A stretch of 35,570 bases of DNA, from positions 1 to 35,570 of the forward strand of contig JADFOP010000019.1 of assembly GCA_022562795.1 (NCBI GenBank), given 5' to 3'. This stretch comes from Nitrospinota bacterium (GTDB lineage: Bacteria; JADFOP01). The notes under the pieces are model-generated. The model searched no databases and was not told the DNA's origin. It saw nothing but the letters and a program-made list of their open reading frames with translations. A program made the position numbers and the translations under genes. Of the stretch, positions 16,455 to 25,169 are shown piece by piece. Every line of letters starts with the position of its first letter. Position 1 is the first letter of the stretch.

Positions 16455-18405
16455 AGTGAAGTTGCTTGTGGCGGTGGGAGCAGTCGCCTTATCCCTTGCA
16501 TCTGCCGAGTCAATTCTTGCTCAGAGCTACAACCTGGCGCCGAATCCTGGGTTCGAACGGTCGCTAAGTGGTGGCAAGGGCCCATATGGCTGGACAGCCT
16601 CACCCCAGACCGAGAGGAGCCGCTTGGATTGGGAACAGAGCGGTGGATTAGCTGGACGGGCTATCTCAATCTCCGGCCCAGGGGCCTGGAAGGCCCGCAT
16701 AGAAGGGCTCATCCCAGGCAGGAACTACCTCCTGAGCTTGAGGCTAAAGCGGGAGGGCTGGAGGGACGGTGAGTATCCGAGTCTCAAGATCTTCGGCAAG
16801 GAGATTCTTTTGAACGAAATCTGGTCATACGGGCGCTGGATGCCCGTGAGCCGGATTCTCAAGGCTCCTTCCACGGATACGGAGCTTAGGCTCATCAACC
16901 CGGGCTTGACTCACAAGCTCTGGTTCGACGACGTTCGCCTGGAGGAGCTCTCCGCCTATCCAACCCGGCCTGCCTCCGGCGCGGTTGCCAGGTGCCGGCG
17001 TCCCAACTTCGAGTGGCGGATGACCGAGGACGAGCGGGTGTACGAGATAGAAGTGGAGCTATCCCGCTCCTCGACTTTCGAGGCCACTAGGAGCTTCAAG
17101 ACCTACAGCCCTCTGGGCCCGAGACTAGCACCCTCCGAGCCCCTGGAGCCGGGCCTCTGGTACTGGCGTCTCAATCTCAACTTGAACGGTCGGAAGATAT
17201 CCACCTCCAACCCCGCCTCTTTTGTCGTAGAGACAAGGACCGACGATTGCAAGCCGAGCCCTTCGACCATCAAGGCTCCTTCCTGGTCGGGGAATCTAGA
17301 CTTATTTCCTCTCGGCATCTACTCGGCCAAGCTCGAGGCATTTGCCGAGCTCAAGGCGGCGGGTTTCAACAGCGTTCAGACCTACGCGAGCTCGGCTTCC
17401 GAGGTCGAGGCCTTCGTTGACGCCGCCGAGCGCCAAGGCCTTAAGGCCCTCGTCTTCATACCCAAGGAGACCTGGAGGTGGGGTCCTCTCCAATCGGCCC
17501 GTCTAATGCGGCGTTTGAGCTCTTCACCCGCCCTCCTCGGCTGGTACCTGGCCGACGAGCCTGAGGGCCGGGCGGTCTCCCCAAGTTACCTCTGGAAGGT
17601 GCGGAGATATCTTCACTGGTTTGATACGGCCCATCCAGCGGCGATGACGGTCCTAAGAGGCCACAAGACTCACGACTACGCCGCGGCCACCGACGTTATC
17701 ATGGTCGATCCATATCCTATTCCAAAGATGCCATTCACCTGGCTTTCCGACACCGTCGATGAGGCCATGCGGGCCGCAAACGGGTCGAAGCCCGTCTGGG
17801 CCGTTATCCAAGCCTTCAACTGGTCTGAGGACCATTCCAGCTTCGAGGGAGGCCGGCTTCCCACCTACGAAGAAGAGCGCCTTCTCGCATACCTCTCCGT
17901 AGTCCACGGCGCCTCAGGCCTCTTTTTCTTCACCTATATAGGGGGCGACGCAGGCCAGATACGGATAGCGGACCATCCAGACCACTGGCAAGGGGTCAAG
18001 CGGCTGGTGGGGGAGCTAAGCCGCCTTGAGCCCATCCTTCTGGCTCCAGATGCCTCAAAAGGATGGAAAGCCTATGTGGGGAAAGCTAATGGCCAAGCCC
18101 GGGCCGTTTTACCCGCAACCGATGGAAACGGCTCCCAGCCGAGCCCCCTCCATTTCTCCGTAAGGCGGATTGATGAAGAGGTTGGTCCAATTATCCCTCC
18201 TGGGGACTACCTCATAGCGGCGAACGTCTCTCGGGAGCCCATACGGGTAACCTTCCTGGCGCCAAGCCCTTTGATGAAGAATGTGAAGGTTTTTGGTGAG
18301 GAAATAACCCTTCCCGCCAATGGTCCTAGGTTCGACGATACATTAGCCCCCCTGGGGGTTGTAATTTACCGGTTGGGAGGAAAGAGAAAGGAGGTGTTGA
18401 AGTGA
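16414..18405 (+). CDS. Secreted glycoside-hydrolase-like protein with N-terminal carbohydrate-binding domain
   Basis: The 663-residue product has a signal peptide (LLVAVGAVALSLASAESILAQ). A beta-rich module starting YNLAPNPGFE (about 40-175) resembles carbohydrate-binding modules; a fibronectin-like domain (about 180-275) with PNFEWRM and LWYWRLNLN follows. From about 290 a (beta/alpha)8 barrel is likely: LGIYSAKLEAFAELKAAGFNSVQTY, then WYLADEPEG with Glu382 as the candidate acid/base, VIMVDPYPI, and PVWAVIQAFNW. A second catalytic glutamate was not identified. Hydrolases in such loci trim or release the polymer in the periplasm. The start is uncertain: the ATG at 16414 overlaps the previous gene by 41 bases, while a GTG at 16456, directly after that gene's stop, would give a classic short signal peptide. 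It ends in a GTGA overlap with the next gene. Confidence 0.75.
   Translation: MTSLEGQPLGPFDRVKLLVAVGAVALSLASAESILAQSYNLAPNPGFERSLSGGKGPYGWTASPQTERSRLDWEQSGGLAGRAISISGPGAWKARIEGLIPGRNYLLSLRLKREGWRDGEYPSLKIFGKEILLNEIWSYGRWMPVSRILKAPSTDTELRLINPGLTHKLWFDDVRLEELSAYPTRPASGAVARCRRPNFEWRMTEDERVYEIEVELSRSSTFEATRSFKTYSPLGPRLAPSEPLEPGLWYWRLNLNLNGRKISTSNPASFVVETRTDDCKPSPSTIKAPSWSGNLDLFPLGIYSAKLEAFAELKAAGFNSVQTYASSASEVEAFVDAAERQGLKALVFIPKETWRWGPLQSARLMRRLSSSPALLGWYLADEPEGRAVSPSYLWKVRRYLHWFDTAHPAAMTVLRGHKTHDYAAATDVIMVDPYPIPKMPFTWLSDTVDEAMRAANGSKPVWAVIQAFNWSEDHSSFEGGRLPTYEEERLLAYLSVVHGASGLFFFTYIGGDAGQIRIADHPDHWQGVKRLVGELSRLEPILLAPDASKGWKAYVGKANGQARAVLPATDGNGSQPSPLHFSVRRIDEEVGPIIPPGDYLIAANVSREPIRVTFLAPSPLMKNVKVFGEEITLPANGPRFDDTLAPLGVVIYRLGGKRKEVLK
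18387..18396 (+). promoter_or_regulatory. Ribosome-binding site for the GTG start of the cytidylyltransferase gene
   Basis: AAAGGAGGTG lies within the 3' end of the previous gene, 7 bases after its GGAGG core before the GTG at 18402. It is a full match to the anti-Shine-Dalgarno sequence. It fixes this GTG as the start and suggests translational coupling through the GTGA overlap. Confidence 0.85.
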
Positions 18406-19175
18406 AGGTTGTCATCCTAGCCGGCGGCCTGGGCACCAGGCTGGCCGAAGAAACCGAAGTCAAACCCAAGCCCATGGTTGAGATCGGTGGACGCCCTATC
18501 CTCTGGCACATTATGAAGCACTATACCCACTATGGGTTCAACGAATTTTTCGTAGCCTTGGGCTACAAAGGTGAGATTATTAAGCGCTACTTCATGGACT
18601 ATTATCTTTTAAGCGGCAGCATGACGATCAACTTATCTAATGGCAACCTTCAAGAGCGCAAGAAAGTGTGTGATGACTGGATCGTGCACCTCGAAGATAC
18701 CGGCCTGCAGACCCTCACGGGTGGCCGTATTAAGCTCCTGGAGCCGTTCTTGAAAGACGAGACCTTCATGGTGACCTACGGTGACGGTGTTAGTGACCTG
18801 AATCTACATGATTTATTGCGCTTCCATCGCTCTCAGGGTCGGCTGGCGACGGTGACGGCAGTTCGTCCGCCTGCCAGGTTCGGTGGTCTGGTTTTCAACG
18901 GCGATTTGGTGGTTCGATTCACCGAGAAGCCTCAGATCGGTGAAGGATGGATCAATGGTGGGTTCCTGGTCCTTGAACCGGGAGTTCTTAATTACCTGGA
19001 GGGGGATGACACCAGCCTGGAGGCGGACGCGCTGGAAAGGCTGGCTGCCGATGGCCAACTAGCAGCCTACCAGCACGGCCGCTTCTGGCAGTGTATGGAT
19101 ACGCTGCGCGACTTGCGGCTCCTGGAGAGTCTCTGGCGAGATGGGAGTCCTCCCTGGAAAGTGTGGGACGAATGA
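18402..19175 (+). CDS. rfbF: Glucose-1-phosphate cytidylyltransferase
   Basis: The 257-residue enzyme would make CDP-glucose from CTP and alpha-glucose 1-phosphate, the entry step of CDP-linked deoxysugar synthesis. The nucleotidyltransferase signature [22 protein letters not shown] is at the very N-terminus, with [17 protein letters not shown] following as in RfbF/DdhA. The metal-binding DGVSD (near 128) and [14 protein letters not shown] are also present. Length matches the family. It starts with GTG overlapping the stop of the hydrolase-like gene and ends in an ATGA overlap with the CDP-glucose dehydratase gene, so the pair is translationally coupled. Confidence 0.96.
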   Translation: MKVVILAGGLGTRLAEETEVKPKPMVEIGGRPILWHIMKHYTHYGFNEFFVALGYKGEIIKRYFMDYYLLSGSMTINLSNGNLQERKKVCDDWIVHLEDTGLQTLTGGRIKLLEPFLKDETFMVTYGDGVSDLNLHDLLRFHRSQGRLATVTAVRPPARFGGLVFNGDLVVRFTEKPQIGEGWINGGFLVLEPGVLNYLEGDDTSLEADALERLAADGQLAAYQHGRFWQCMDTLRDLRLLESLWRDGSPPWKVWDE

Positions 19176-20200
19176 TGACTGCTGACAATGGTTTCTGGCA
19201 AGATCGCCCGACCTTCGTTACCGGCGCAACTGGTCTCGTAGGGGGGTGGTTAGTGGAGAGGTTGCTCGACCTTGAGGCAGAGGTGGTGTGCCTGGTGCGT
19301 GATTGGGTGCCCCAGAGCGATTTTCTGCGCGGCAGGTTGGTCGAGAGGGTCAAGGTGGTCAGTGGTGATGTAAGGGACCAGGCCCTATTGGAGCGGATAC
19401 TAGGTGAATACGAGATAGATACAGTCATTCACTTGGCTGCGCAGACCATTGTTGGTATCGCTAATCGTAACCCTGTCTCAACGTTTGATACAAACATTGG
19501 CGGGACTTGGTCGCTTTTGGAGGCGTCTCGGCGCAGCCCGAAGGTGAGTCAAATTGTACTGGCTTCGTCAGATAAAGCGTATGGGAGTCAGGAAAGGCTA
19601 CCTTACGACGAAAACATGCCATTGCAAGGCCGGCATCCCTACGATGTCAGCAAATCGTGTGCAGACCTGATTGCGCAGGCGTACGCGACGACCTTTGATA
19701 TACCTCTGGCCATTACTCGCTGTGGGAACTTCTACGGCGGCGGCGATCTAAACTGGAATCGCATAGTGCCTGGAACCATCCGCTCCGTGCTGCGAGGCCA
19801 GCGACCCATCATCCGCTCGGACGGCCAATTTGTCCGAGATTACTTCTATGTCGAGGATGGGGCGGCGGCCTATACGCTGCTTGCCGAACGGCTGGCCGGG
19901 AACCCTGAGCTGAACGGCCAGGCGTTCAACTTCTCCAACGAAGAACATATCACTGTGCTGGAGGTAGTGGAGAACATCCTGGAGCTGATGGGGTCCGATC
20001 TGGAGCCTGACATCCGCAATGAGGCCTCTAATGAGATCCGTTGCCAGTGTCTGAGCGCTGCTAAGGTGCGGCGGTCGCTGGGCTGGAGGCCTTTGTTTTC
20101 ACTGGAAGAAGGCTTGCAGAGAACTATTGAGTGGTACAGGAATTCTCTAGGGGTATCATCTAATGGGGAACTTGCCGTCCGCATGCCGGTCTTGTGGTGA
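19172..20200 (+). CDS. rfbG: CDP-glucose 4,6-dehydratase
   Basis: The 342-residue SDR-family enzyme would convert CDP-glucose to CDP-4-keto-6-deoxyglucose with a tightly bound NAD. It has the Rossmann motif [15 protein letters not shown], the SSDKAYGS segment carrying the Asp-Lys pair used for C5-C6 elimination, and the YDVSK catalytic Tyr/Lys. [21 protein letters not shown] is typical of RfbG. The open frame extends upstream to an ATG at 19091, but the ATG at 19172 overlaps the previous stop as ATGA and puts the Rossmann fold at the expected distance, so it is preferred. The next gene starts inside its last 38 bases. Confidence 0.95.
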   Translation: MMTADNGFWQDRPTFVTGATGLVGGWLVERLLDLEAEVVCLVRDWVPQSDFLRGRLVERVKVVSGDVRDQALLERILGEYEIDTVIHLAAQTIVGIANRNPVSTFDTNIGGTWSLLEASRRSPKVSQIVLASSDKAYGSQERLPYDENMPLQGRHPYDVSKSCADLIAQAYATTFDIPLAITRCGNFYGGGDLNWNRIVPGTIRSVLRGQRPIIRSDGQFVRDYFYVEDGAAAYTLLAERLAGNPELNGQAFNFSNEEHITVLEVVENILELMGSDLEPDIRNEASNEIRCQCLSAAKVRRSLGWRPLFSLEEGLQRTIEWYRNSLGVSSNGELAVRMPVLW

Positions 20201-21404
20201 AGTTGGTCTAGAAGGTGTTCTCTCTTTAGGCCGTACACCGCTTGCCAATTCCTTGCTCACAGCGGGGCAGCTTGACCAGCCAGAGCCGACCTACCCGCTC
20301 GAGCTGGCCTTCTGTCCATATTGTTCCTTGGCGCAGATTACAGAGACGGTGCCTCCTGAGGAGCTGTTTCGAGAGTACCTCTACTTTTCCTCCTTCTCCG
20401 ATACCATGCTGAAACATGCTAAAGAGCTCGTCGGAAGTCTGATCTCCTCACGCCGTTTGAGCGGCTCCAGCCTGGTTGTGGAGGTGGCCAGCAACGACGG
20501 CTACCTGCTTCAGCACTACAAGGAGGCTGGTTTCTCGGTGTTGGGTATCGAGCCGGCGGTCAACGTAGCACATGTGGCTCGGCACGAGCGGGGGATCCCC
20601 ACGCTGTGCGAGTTCTTCGGCCTTGAGCTGGCCGAACGGCTGGCGGCGCAGGGCCAACGGGCCGATGTGATCCACGCCAACAACGTGCTGGCGCACGTGG
20701 CCGACCTGAACGGATTCGTGCGAGGCATCCGAACCATGCTCAAAGATGACGGGGTCGCGGTGATTGAGGTGCCGTACGTAAAGGATTTGATCTGCCACGT
20801 GGAGTTCGACACCATCTACCATGAGCACCTGAGCTACTTCTCGCTAACTTCGTTGAACCGTCTCTTCCAGCGCCATTCGCTCGTCATCCAGGACGTTGAG
20901 CGAATCCCCATCCACGGTGGTTCGATCCGGCTCTTTGTGGGTGTGGCCTCAGAAGGTATCGACCGTTCGTCGTCCGGCGTCCAGGACCTGCTGGCCGAGG
21001 AATCGGGCTGGGGCCTTGATTGTCTCGACTTCTACCAGGGCTTTGCGAACCGGGTGGAGGAATTGAAAAGCTCTCTTTGCAATATGCTATCGGAACTGAA
21101 GCAAAACGGTACTCGCCTTGCCGCCTATGGGGCATCAGCCAAGGGAAGTACCCTACTAAACTACTTCGGTGTTGGACGAGAGCTTCTCGACTTCGTGGTG
21201 GACCGAAGCCCCCACAAGCAGGGGCGCTACATGCCTGGGGTGCACCTGCCGATCTATCCACCGGAGAAATTGCTGGAAACAATGCCTGATTACGTGCTGC
21301 TGCTGGCCTGGAACTTTGCCGATGAGGTCCTGGCGCAGCAAGAAGGCTATCGGCTGCGGGGGGGGAAGTTCGTTATCCCCTTGCCGGAGCCGAGGGTAGT
21401 GTGA
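20163..21404 (+). CDS. SAM-dependent sugar C-methyltransferase (TylC-III/NovU type)
   Basis: The 413-residue protein has the three-part layout of NDP-sugar C-methyltransferases. An N-terminal zinc site is formed by Cys8, Cys11, Cys51 and Cys54 (CRSCG and CPYC). A central SAM-binding fold has [20 protein letters not shown]. The motif YHEHLSYFS carries the conserved Glu-His of the active site, and a C-terminal Rossmann-like domain ([19 protein letters not shown]) completes it. Characterised members methylate C3 of 4-keto-6-deoxy sugars. Placed straight after the CDP-glucose dehydratase with a 38-base overlap, it should act on CDP-4-keto-6-deoxyglucose to give a 3-C-methyl branched sugar. Carbon number and nucleotide are inferred from context. 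Confidence 0.92.
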   Translation: MGNLPSACRSCGEVGLEGVLSLGRTPLANSLLTAGQLDQPEPTYPLELAFCPYCSLAQITETVPPEELFREYLYFSSFSDTMLKHAKELVGSLISSRRLSGSSLVVEVASNDGYLLQHYKEAGFSVLGIEPAVNVAHVARHERGIPTLCEFFGLELAERLAAQGQRADVIHANNVLAHVADLNGFVRGIRTMLKDDGVAVIEVPYVKDLICHVEFDTIYHEHLSYFSLTSLNRLFQRHSLVIQDVERIPIHGGSIRLFVGVASEGIDRSSSGVQDLLAEESGWGLDCLDFYQGFANRVEELKSSLCNMLSELKQNGTRLAAYGASAKGSTLLNYFGVGRELLDFVVDRSPHKQGRYMPGVHLPIYPPEKLLETMPDYVLLLAWNFADEVLAQQEGYRLRGGKFVIPLPEPRVV

Positions 21405-21856
21405 CGATGATCGAGGGCGTGCAGGTAATTCCACTGAAACGCATCCCCGACGAGCGGGGCACCATCTACCACATGCTCAGGTGCAACGATCCACACTTCA
21501 GCCAGTTTGGTGAGATTTACTTCTCCACGGTCTATCCCGGCGTGGTCAAGGGCTGGCACCGTCACCGGGAGATGACGCTCAACTACGCCTGCCCCTTCGG
21601 GAGCATCAAGCTGGTGCTCTACGACGAGCGGGAAGGAAGTCCCACGAAAGGCGAGCTCATGGAAGTTTTTCTAGGGACGGATAATTACTCGCTGGTCATC
21701 ATCCCGCCCGAAGTGTGGAACGGCTTCAAGGGAATGAGCGATCCGCACGCCATTGTTGCCAACGCCTGCACCCATCCGCACGACCCATCGCACAGCACGC
21801 GGATGGATCCATTCGAGAATCATATTCCATATGATTGGGGCGTCAATCATCATTAA
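21401..21856 (+). CDS. Cupin sugar epimerase, dTDP-4-dehydrorhamnose 3,5-epimerase (RmlC) family
   Basis: The 151-residue protein matches the RmlC-type cupin fold: [10 protein letters not shown] near the N-terminus, [19 protein letters not shown] with the conserved histidines in the jelly roll, and [14 protein letters not shown]. It is shorter than typical RmlC (about 180 residues), resembling the single-site epimerases of deoxysugar pathways. In this cassette it probably inverts C3 or C5 of the methylated 4-keto sugar. The GTG at 21401 forms a GTGA overlap with the previous gene; the ATG two codons later (21407) is an alternative start. Confidence 0.88.
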   Translation: MTMIEGVQVIPLKRIPDERGTIYHMLRCNDPHFSQFGEIYFSTVYPGVVKGWHRHREMTLNYACPFGSIKLVLYDEREGSPTKGELMEVFLGTDNYSLVIIPPEVWNGFKGMSDPHAIVANACTHPHDPSHSTRMDPFENHIPYDWGVNHH

Positions 21857-21906
21857 GTTATCTTGGTACATTCCATCGATGACGCTCCTCCGTAGAGGTT
21901 GATTCC

Positions 21907-22839
21907 GTGCGTGTGTTTCTTACAGGAGCCACGGGCTTTATAGGTTCGCATGTTGCGAGGCTTTTGGTAGCGGAAGGCTGTGAAGTTTACGCACTCGTTC
22001 GGCCCGGCAGCAATCTCTGGCGGATAGAGGATATTGTTCCGTTACTGCAAGTAGTTCCGTACGACCTGTTCGAAAAAGAGGAGTTGGAGGCTGAGTTGTC
22101 GAGGATTCGGCCCGAGCTATGCCTCCATCTGGCATGGTATGCAGAGCCGGGCAAATACCTGGCGAGCCGGGAAAACATCAGGCTCTTGAACGCAAGCTTG
22201 AATCTAGCAACGTTGTTGGAGAGCCTTGGCTGCAAGAGGTTCGTATCGGCGGGAACATGTTTCGAGTACGATACCAGCCTGGGCTATCTTTCCGAAACCA
22301 CCCCGACCGCTCCAAGTAGTATCTATGCCGCCAGCAAGTTGGCTTTGCACCTCGTGCTGGAGCAAATCGCAGGCGCCTCGAGTATGAGCGTCGCCTGGAT
22401 TCGCCTGTTCTATCAATATGGTCCGTACGAGCATGAGAGACGCTTAGTGTCCTCTGTCACCCGCTCGTTGTTGCGCAATCAGGTGGCGGAGGCGACTTTA
22501 GGTGAACAAGTGAGGGATTTTCTCCACGTTGAAGACGTGGCGTTGGCCGCATGGGCGGTTGCCCGGAGCGGTCTCTCGGGCCCCGTCAATATTGGTTCAG
22601 GAGAGCCCGTCACCGTCCGGGAGATCGTCACCACCATTGGGGCCGTTCTCAATCGGCCGGAGCTGATCGCTCTTGGCGCCCTGCCGGATAGAGCATCCGA
22701 CCCGCCTTTCGTATGCGCCGATAACCGTCGTCTGGTGGAAAACACGGGATGGGCTCCCCGCTACGGTCTGGAGGAGGGGTTGGGCCATACGGTTGCCTGG
22801 TGGCAGGCACACCTTCGGTCTTGCTTGGTCCGTGCTTGA
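21907..22839 (+). CDS. NAD(P)-dependent nucleotide-sugar epimerase/4-ketoreductase
   Basis: The 310-residue extended SDR protein begins with the Rossmann motif FLTGATGFIGSHVARLL. It carries the catalytic YAASK (Tyr/Lys) and SAGTCFEY, and a C-terminal EGLGHTVAWWQ helix. In the cassette it most likely reduces the 4-keto group of the branched CDP sugar, completing the activated sugar; an epimerase role cannot be excluded. The start is GTG, 50 bases after the cupin gene. A CmcI-type gene follows 30 bases later with a GGGAGG ribosome-binding site. Confidence 0.88.
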   Translation: MRVFLTGATGFIGSHVARLLVAEGCEVYALVRPGSNLWRIEDIVPLLQVVPYDLFEKEELEAELSRIRPELCLHLAWYAEPGKYLASRENIRLLNASLNLATLLESLGCKRFVSAGTCFEYDTSLGYLSETTPTAPSSIYAASKLALHLVLEQIAGASSMSVAWIRLFYQYGPYEHERRLVSSVTRSLLRNQVAEATLGEQVRDFLHVEDVALAAWAVARSGLSGPVNIGSGEPVTVREIVTTIGAVLNRPELIALGALPDRASDPPFVCADNRRLVENTGWAPRYGLEEGLGHTVAWWQAHLRSCLVRA

Positions 22840-22869
22840 AATCCGCATTAAGGGAGGTCGTGGTTAAGA

Positions 22870-23622
22870 ATGAGCGAGGACAGATTGCGATCCTTGGGCA
22901 ATAAGATTCAAGTCAAACTGCCCGATGGGATTGCGGAAATTGATATTTACACGGAAGAAGGCTACCAAATATTGTCGAACCTTTGGACGCGTTCGGGCTG
23001 GCAGCGCAAGATTTCTTATGAGTTAACCTGGTTAGGGATCCCTATCATCCAGCTTCCTGAGGATATCCTCATGATGCAGGAGCTGATTTACAAGGTTAGA
23101 CCTGATACGATTATAGAGACAGGAACGGCACACGGTGGGACGGCTATCTTCTACGCATCCATCCTTGATTTGCTGGGAAAAGGTCAAGTCATCTCGATAG
23201 ACATCGAGATTCGCAAATATAATCGTCTAGCCATTCAATCTCACCCTATGAGCAAGCGCATAAGCCTCATTGAAGGCAGCTCGACCGACGAGACGGTAGT
23301 GGATCGGGTTCGGGGGATGATTGGCCCTTCGGACAAAGTGCTGGTGGCGCTGGATTCCAACCACACATACGCTCATGTGCGCCGGGAGCTAGAGAAATAC
23401 GGACCCCTGGTCACGCCGGGCAGTTACATTGTCGTCTTTGACGGTGTGATGGAGATGGTGAGTGATGCGCCGAACGGCTCTCCAGAATGGGCCACCGACA
23501 ATCCAACCTCAGCCATCCGGGACTTTCTGGCCGAGCATGATGAGTTCGAGGTGGATCCATACTACAACAGGATGGGGGTGACGTATTGTCAGGGGGGCTT
23601 TTTGAGGCGGAAGCTTCCTTAG
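22870..23622 (+). CDS. CmcI-type methyltransferase (cephalosporin hydroxylase family)
   Basis: The 250-residue protein belongs to the CmcI/rhamnosyl O-methyltransferase group. It has the pre-fold segment ISYELTWLGIPIIQLPEDIL, the SAM-binding loop IIETGTAHGGTAIFYASIL, an acidic loop ISIDIEIRKYNR, then LVALDSNHTYAHVRRELEKYGPLVTPGSYIVVFDG where acidic residues bind a metal. Family members in glycan loci put methyl groups on sugar hydroxyls, despite the hydroxylase name. It probably O-methylates a sugar of the repeat unit. The flippase gene begins 20 bases downstream. Confidence 0.88.
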   Translation: MSEDRLRSLGNKIQVKLPDGIAEIDIYTEEGYQILSNLWTRSGWQRKISYELTWLGIPIIQLPEDILMMQELIYKVRPDTIIETGTAHGGTAIFYASILDLLGKGQVISIDIEIRKYNRLAIQSHPMSKRISLIEGSSTDETVVDRVRGMIGPSDKVLVALDSNHTYAHVRRELEKYGPLVTPGSYIVVFDGVMEMVSDAPNGSPEWATDNPTSAIRDFLAEHDEFEVDPYYNRMGVTYCQGGFLRRKLP

Positions 23623-23642
23623 CGTCGTGGGCCTTAGGCGAG

Positions 23643-25169
23643 ATGAAAAATATCTCCAGACTCTCAAAGAATATCGTCTACAACTTTTTCGGCCAGGGGC
23701 TGCTCCTTCTCCTCGGCTTTGTCGCCGTCAAGTATGTATTCAAACATTTGGGCGAGGACGCGCTCGGGATCATCTACTTCACGCTCACCATGAACAGCGT
23801 CCTGTGCACCGTGCTAGAGCTGGGGATCAGCACCACTACGGTCCGGGAGGTATCCGCTCATTTCAATGACGAACCGGAATACATTCGAGACCTTATCCGC
23901 ACGGCCTCTTTATTTTATTGGGGTGGATTCCTCCTGCTTGCGGTGCTGGTCTATTTCGGCGCCCCTTTTCTTGTTGAGAAATGGATCAACTTGGAGTCGA
24001 TGGACACGGCCACGGCAACACTGGTTTTGCAGATCATGGGGATATCGGCGTTGGTCGGCTTGCCTCGAACTCTTTACATGAGCCTTTTTCGCGGCCTGCA
24101 GCGGATGGAGTTCAACAACATCATAGACGTCGCAGCCACGGCGCTCCAGCAATTTGGGATCATCTTGATATTAGTAATGGGAGGAGCCCTCCTCCACGTT
24201 GTCTATTGGATCGCGGCGTCGTTCGGCATTTGCATTTTGTTTTACGTTCTTGCCGTGCAACGGTTCTTTTCGTGGCGGGCGCTCGTGCCGGGCTACTACC
24301 CCTCCGTTGTCAGAAGAAACATCAGGTACTCTTCCAGTATGACGTCGATTTCCCTGTTCTCCATGGTGCACTTGCAGGCGGACAAGCTGATTGTGAGCAA
24401 GCTTCTGCCCATAGGCCTCTTCGGGTATTACGGTTTCGCCTCCAGTGTTATTTCGAAGTCGAGGTTCCTGACCAGCGCCGTTTCTCTAGCCGCCTTCCCC
24501 TCCTTTTCTTCCCTCTTCAAGGAGAGTGACCGAGCTACCATGATGTCGCAATACCGAAAATTACATGATTTTCTCTGCTTTGGAACGGTCTTCGTCTTTG
24601 CGGCGATCCCCTTCGCGACGTTGCCTCTTTTTGGATATTTGTTTAACCCTGAGGTCGCCGAGACACTTTTGCTCCCCGTAACTTTCCTAACCATCGGCTA
24701 CTATATGAACGCAACGTTGTACGTGCCCTATGTTTTCTCCCTTGCGGTTGGCAAGCCGGGAATTTCGGCGAGGTCTAACTTCTATGCGCTGTTCGTCGTC
24801 CTTCCGGTCACGGCGGCTTTGATCTATCACTTTGGGCTGGCCGGCGCGGGCTTTTCGTGGGTCTTCTACCACCTCTTTGCGTATTCATATGCTATTCCCC
24901 GGATTTGCTCTCAATGCCTGGAAATTCCGGCAGGGCAGTGGTATCTCCATGTGTTTAAGATTCTGGGTCTGATCGGTGCCACATACGGAATTGCGTGGCT
25001 CTTTGTGGCATCCGGCGGCACATACAGCGTGTCGGTCTTAGCTGTGGCTTATGCTGCCGCCTCCCTTGCCTTTCTCGTCTGCTCATATCTAATGATTGGT
25101 GGAGAGCTTCGGGTGACTTTGTTGAGGCTCTCACAGGTCTTGAGAATGAGAAGAGCGGAGATTGTCTAA
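23643..25169 (+). CDS. wzx: Oligosaccharide flippase (Wzx family)
   Basis: The 508-residue integral membrane protein has about 14 hydrophobic helices and the family opening ISRLSKNIVYNFFGQGLLLLLGFVAVKYVFKHLG. It would flip undecaprenyl-linked repeat units to the periplasmic face of the inner membrane. The ATG at 23643 is chosen because the family normally begins a few residues before the first helix; an upstream in-frame ATG at 23586 would lie inside the previous gene and add 19 unrelated residues. Its end overlaps the extreme start proposed for the next gene. The gene has GC content like the rest of the locus, in contrast with the two genes that follow. Confidence 0.92.
   Translation: MKNISRLSKNIVYNFFGQGLLLLLGFVAVKYVFKHLGEDALGIIYFTLTMNSVLCTVLELGISTTTVREVSAHFNDEPEYIRDLIRTASLFYWGGFLLLAVLVYFGAPFLVEKWINLESMDTATATLVLQIMGISALVGLPRTLYMSLFRGLQRMEFNNIIDVAATALQQFGIILILVMGGALLHVVYWIAASFGICILFYVLAVQRFFSWRALVPGYYPSVVRRNIRYSSSMTSISLFSMVHLQADKLIVSKLLPIGLFGYYGFASSVISKSRFLTSAVSLAAFPSFSSLFKESDRATMMSQYRKLHDFLCFGTVFVFAAIPFATLPLFGYLFNPEVAETLLLPVTFLTIGYYMNATLYVPYVFSLAVGKPGISARSNFYALFVVLPVTAALIYHFGLAGAGFSWVFYHLFAYSYAIPRICSQCLEIPAGQWYLHVFKILGLIGATYGIAWLFVASGGTYSVSVLAVAYAAASLAFLVCSYLMIGGELRVTLLRLSQVLRMRRAEIV

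Noticed and set aside
16570-16590. Second copy of the CCATATGG core seen upstream of flp
   Set aside because: It lies inside a coding region with no nearby promoter and only the 8-bp core is shared, so chance is the simplest explanation.
19091-19171. Upstream extension of the CDP-glucose dehydratase gene
   Set aside because: The added 27 residues lie inside the previous gene in another frame and match nothing in the family; the ATGA overlap at 19172 is a better start.
23586-23642. Upstream extension of the flippase gene
   Set aside because: It would overlap the CmcI-type gene and add residues before the normal family N-terminus.
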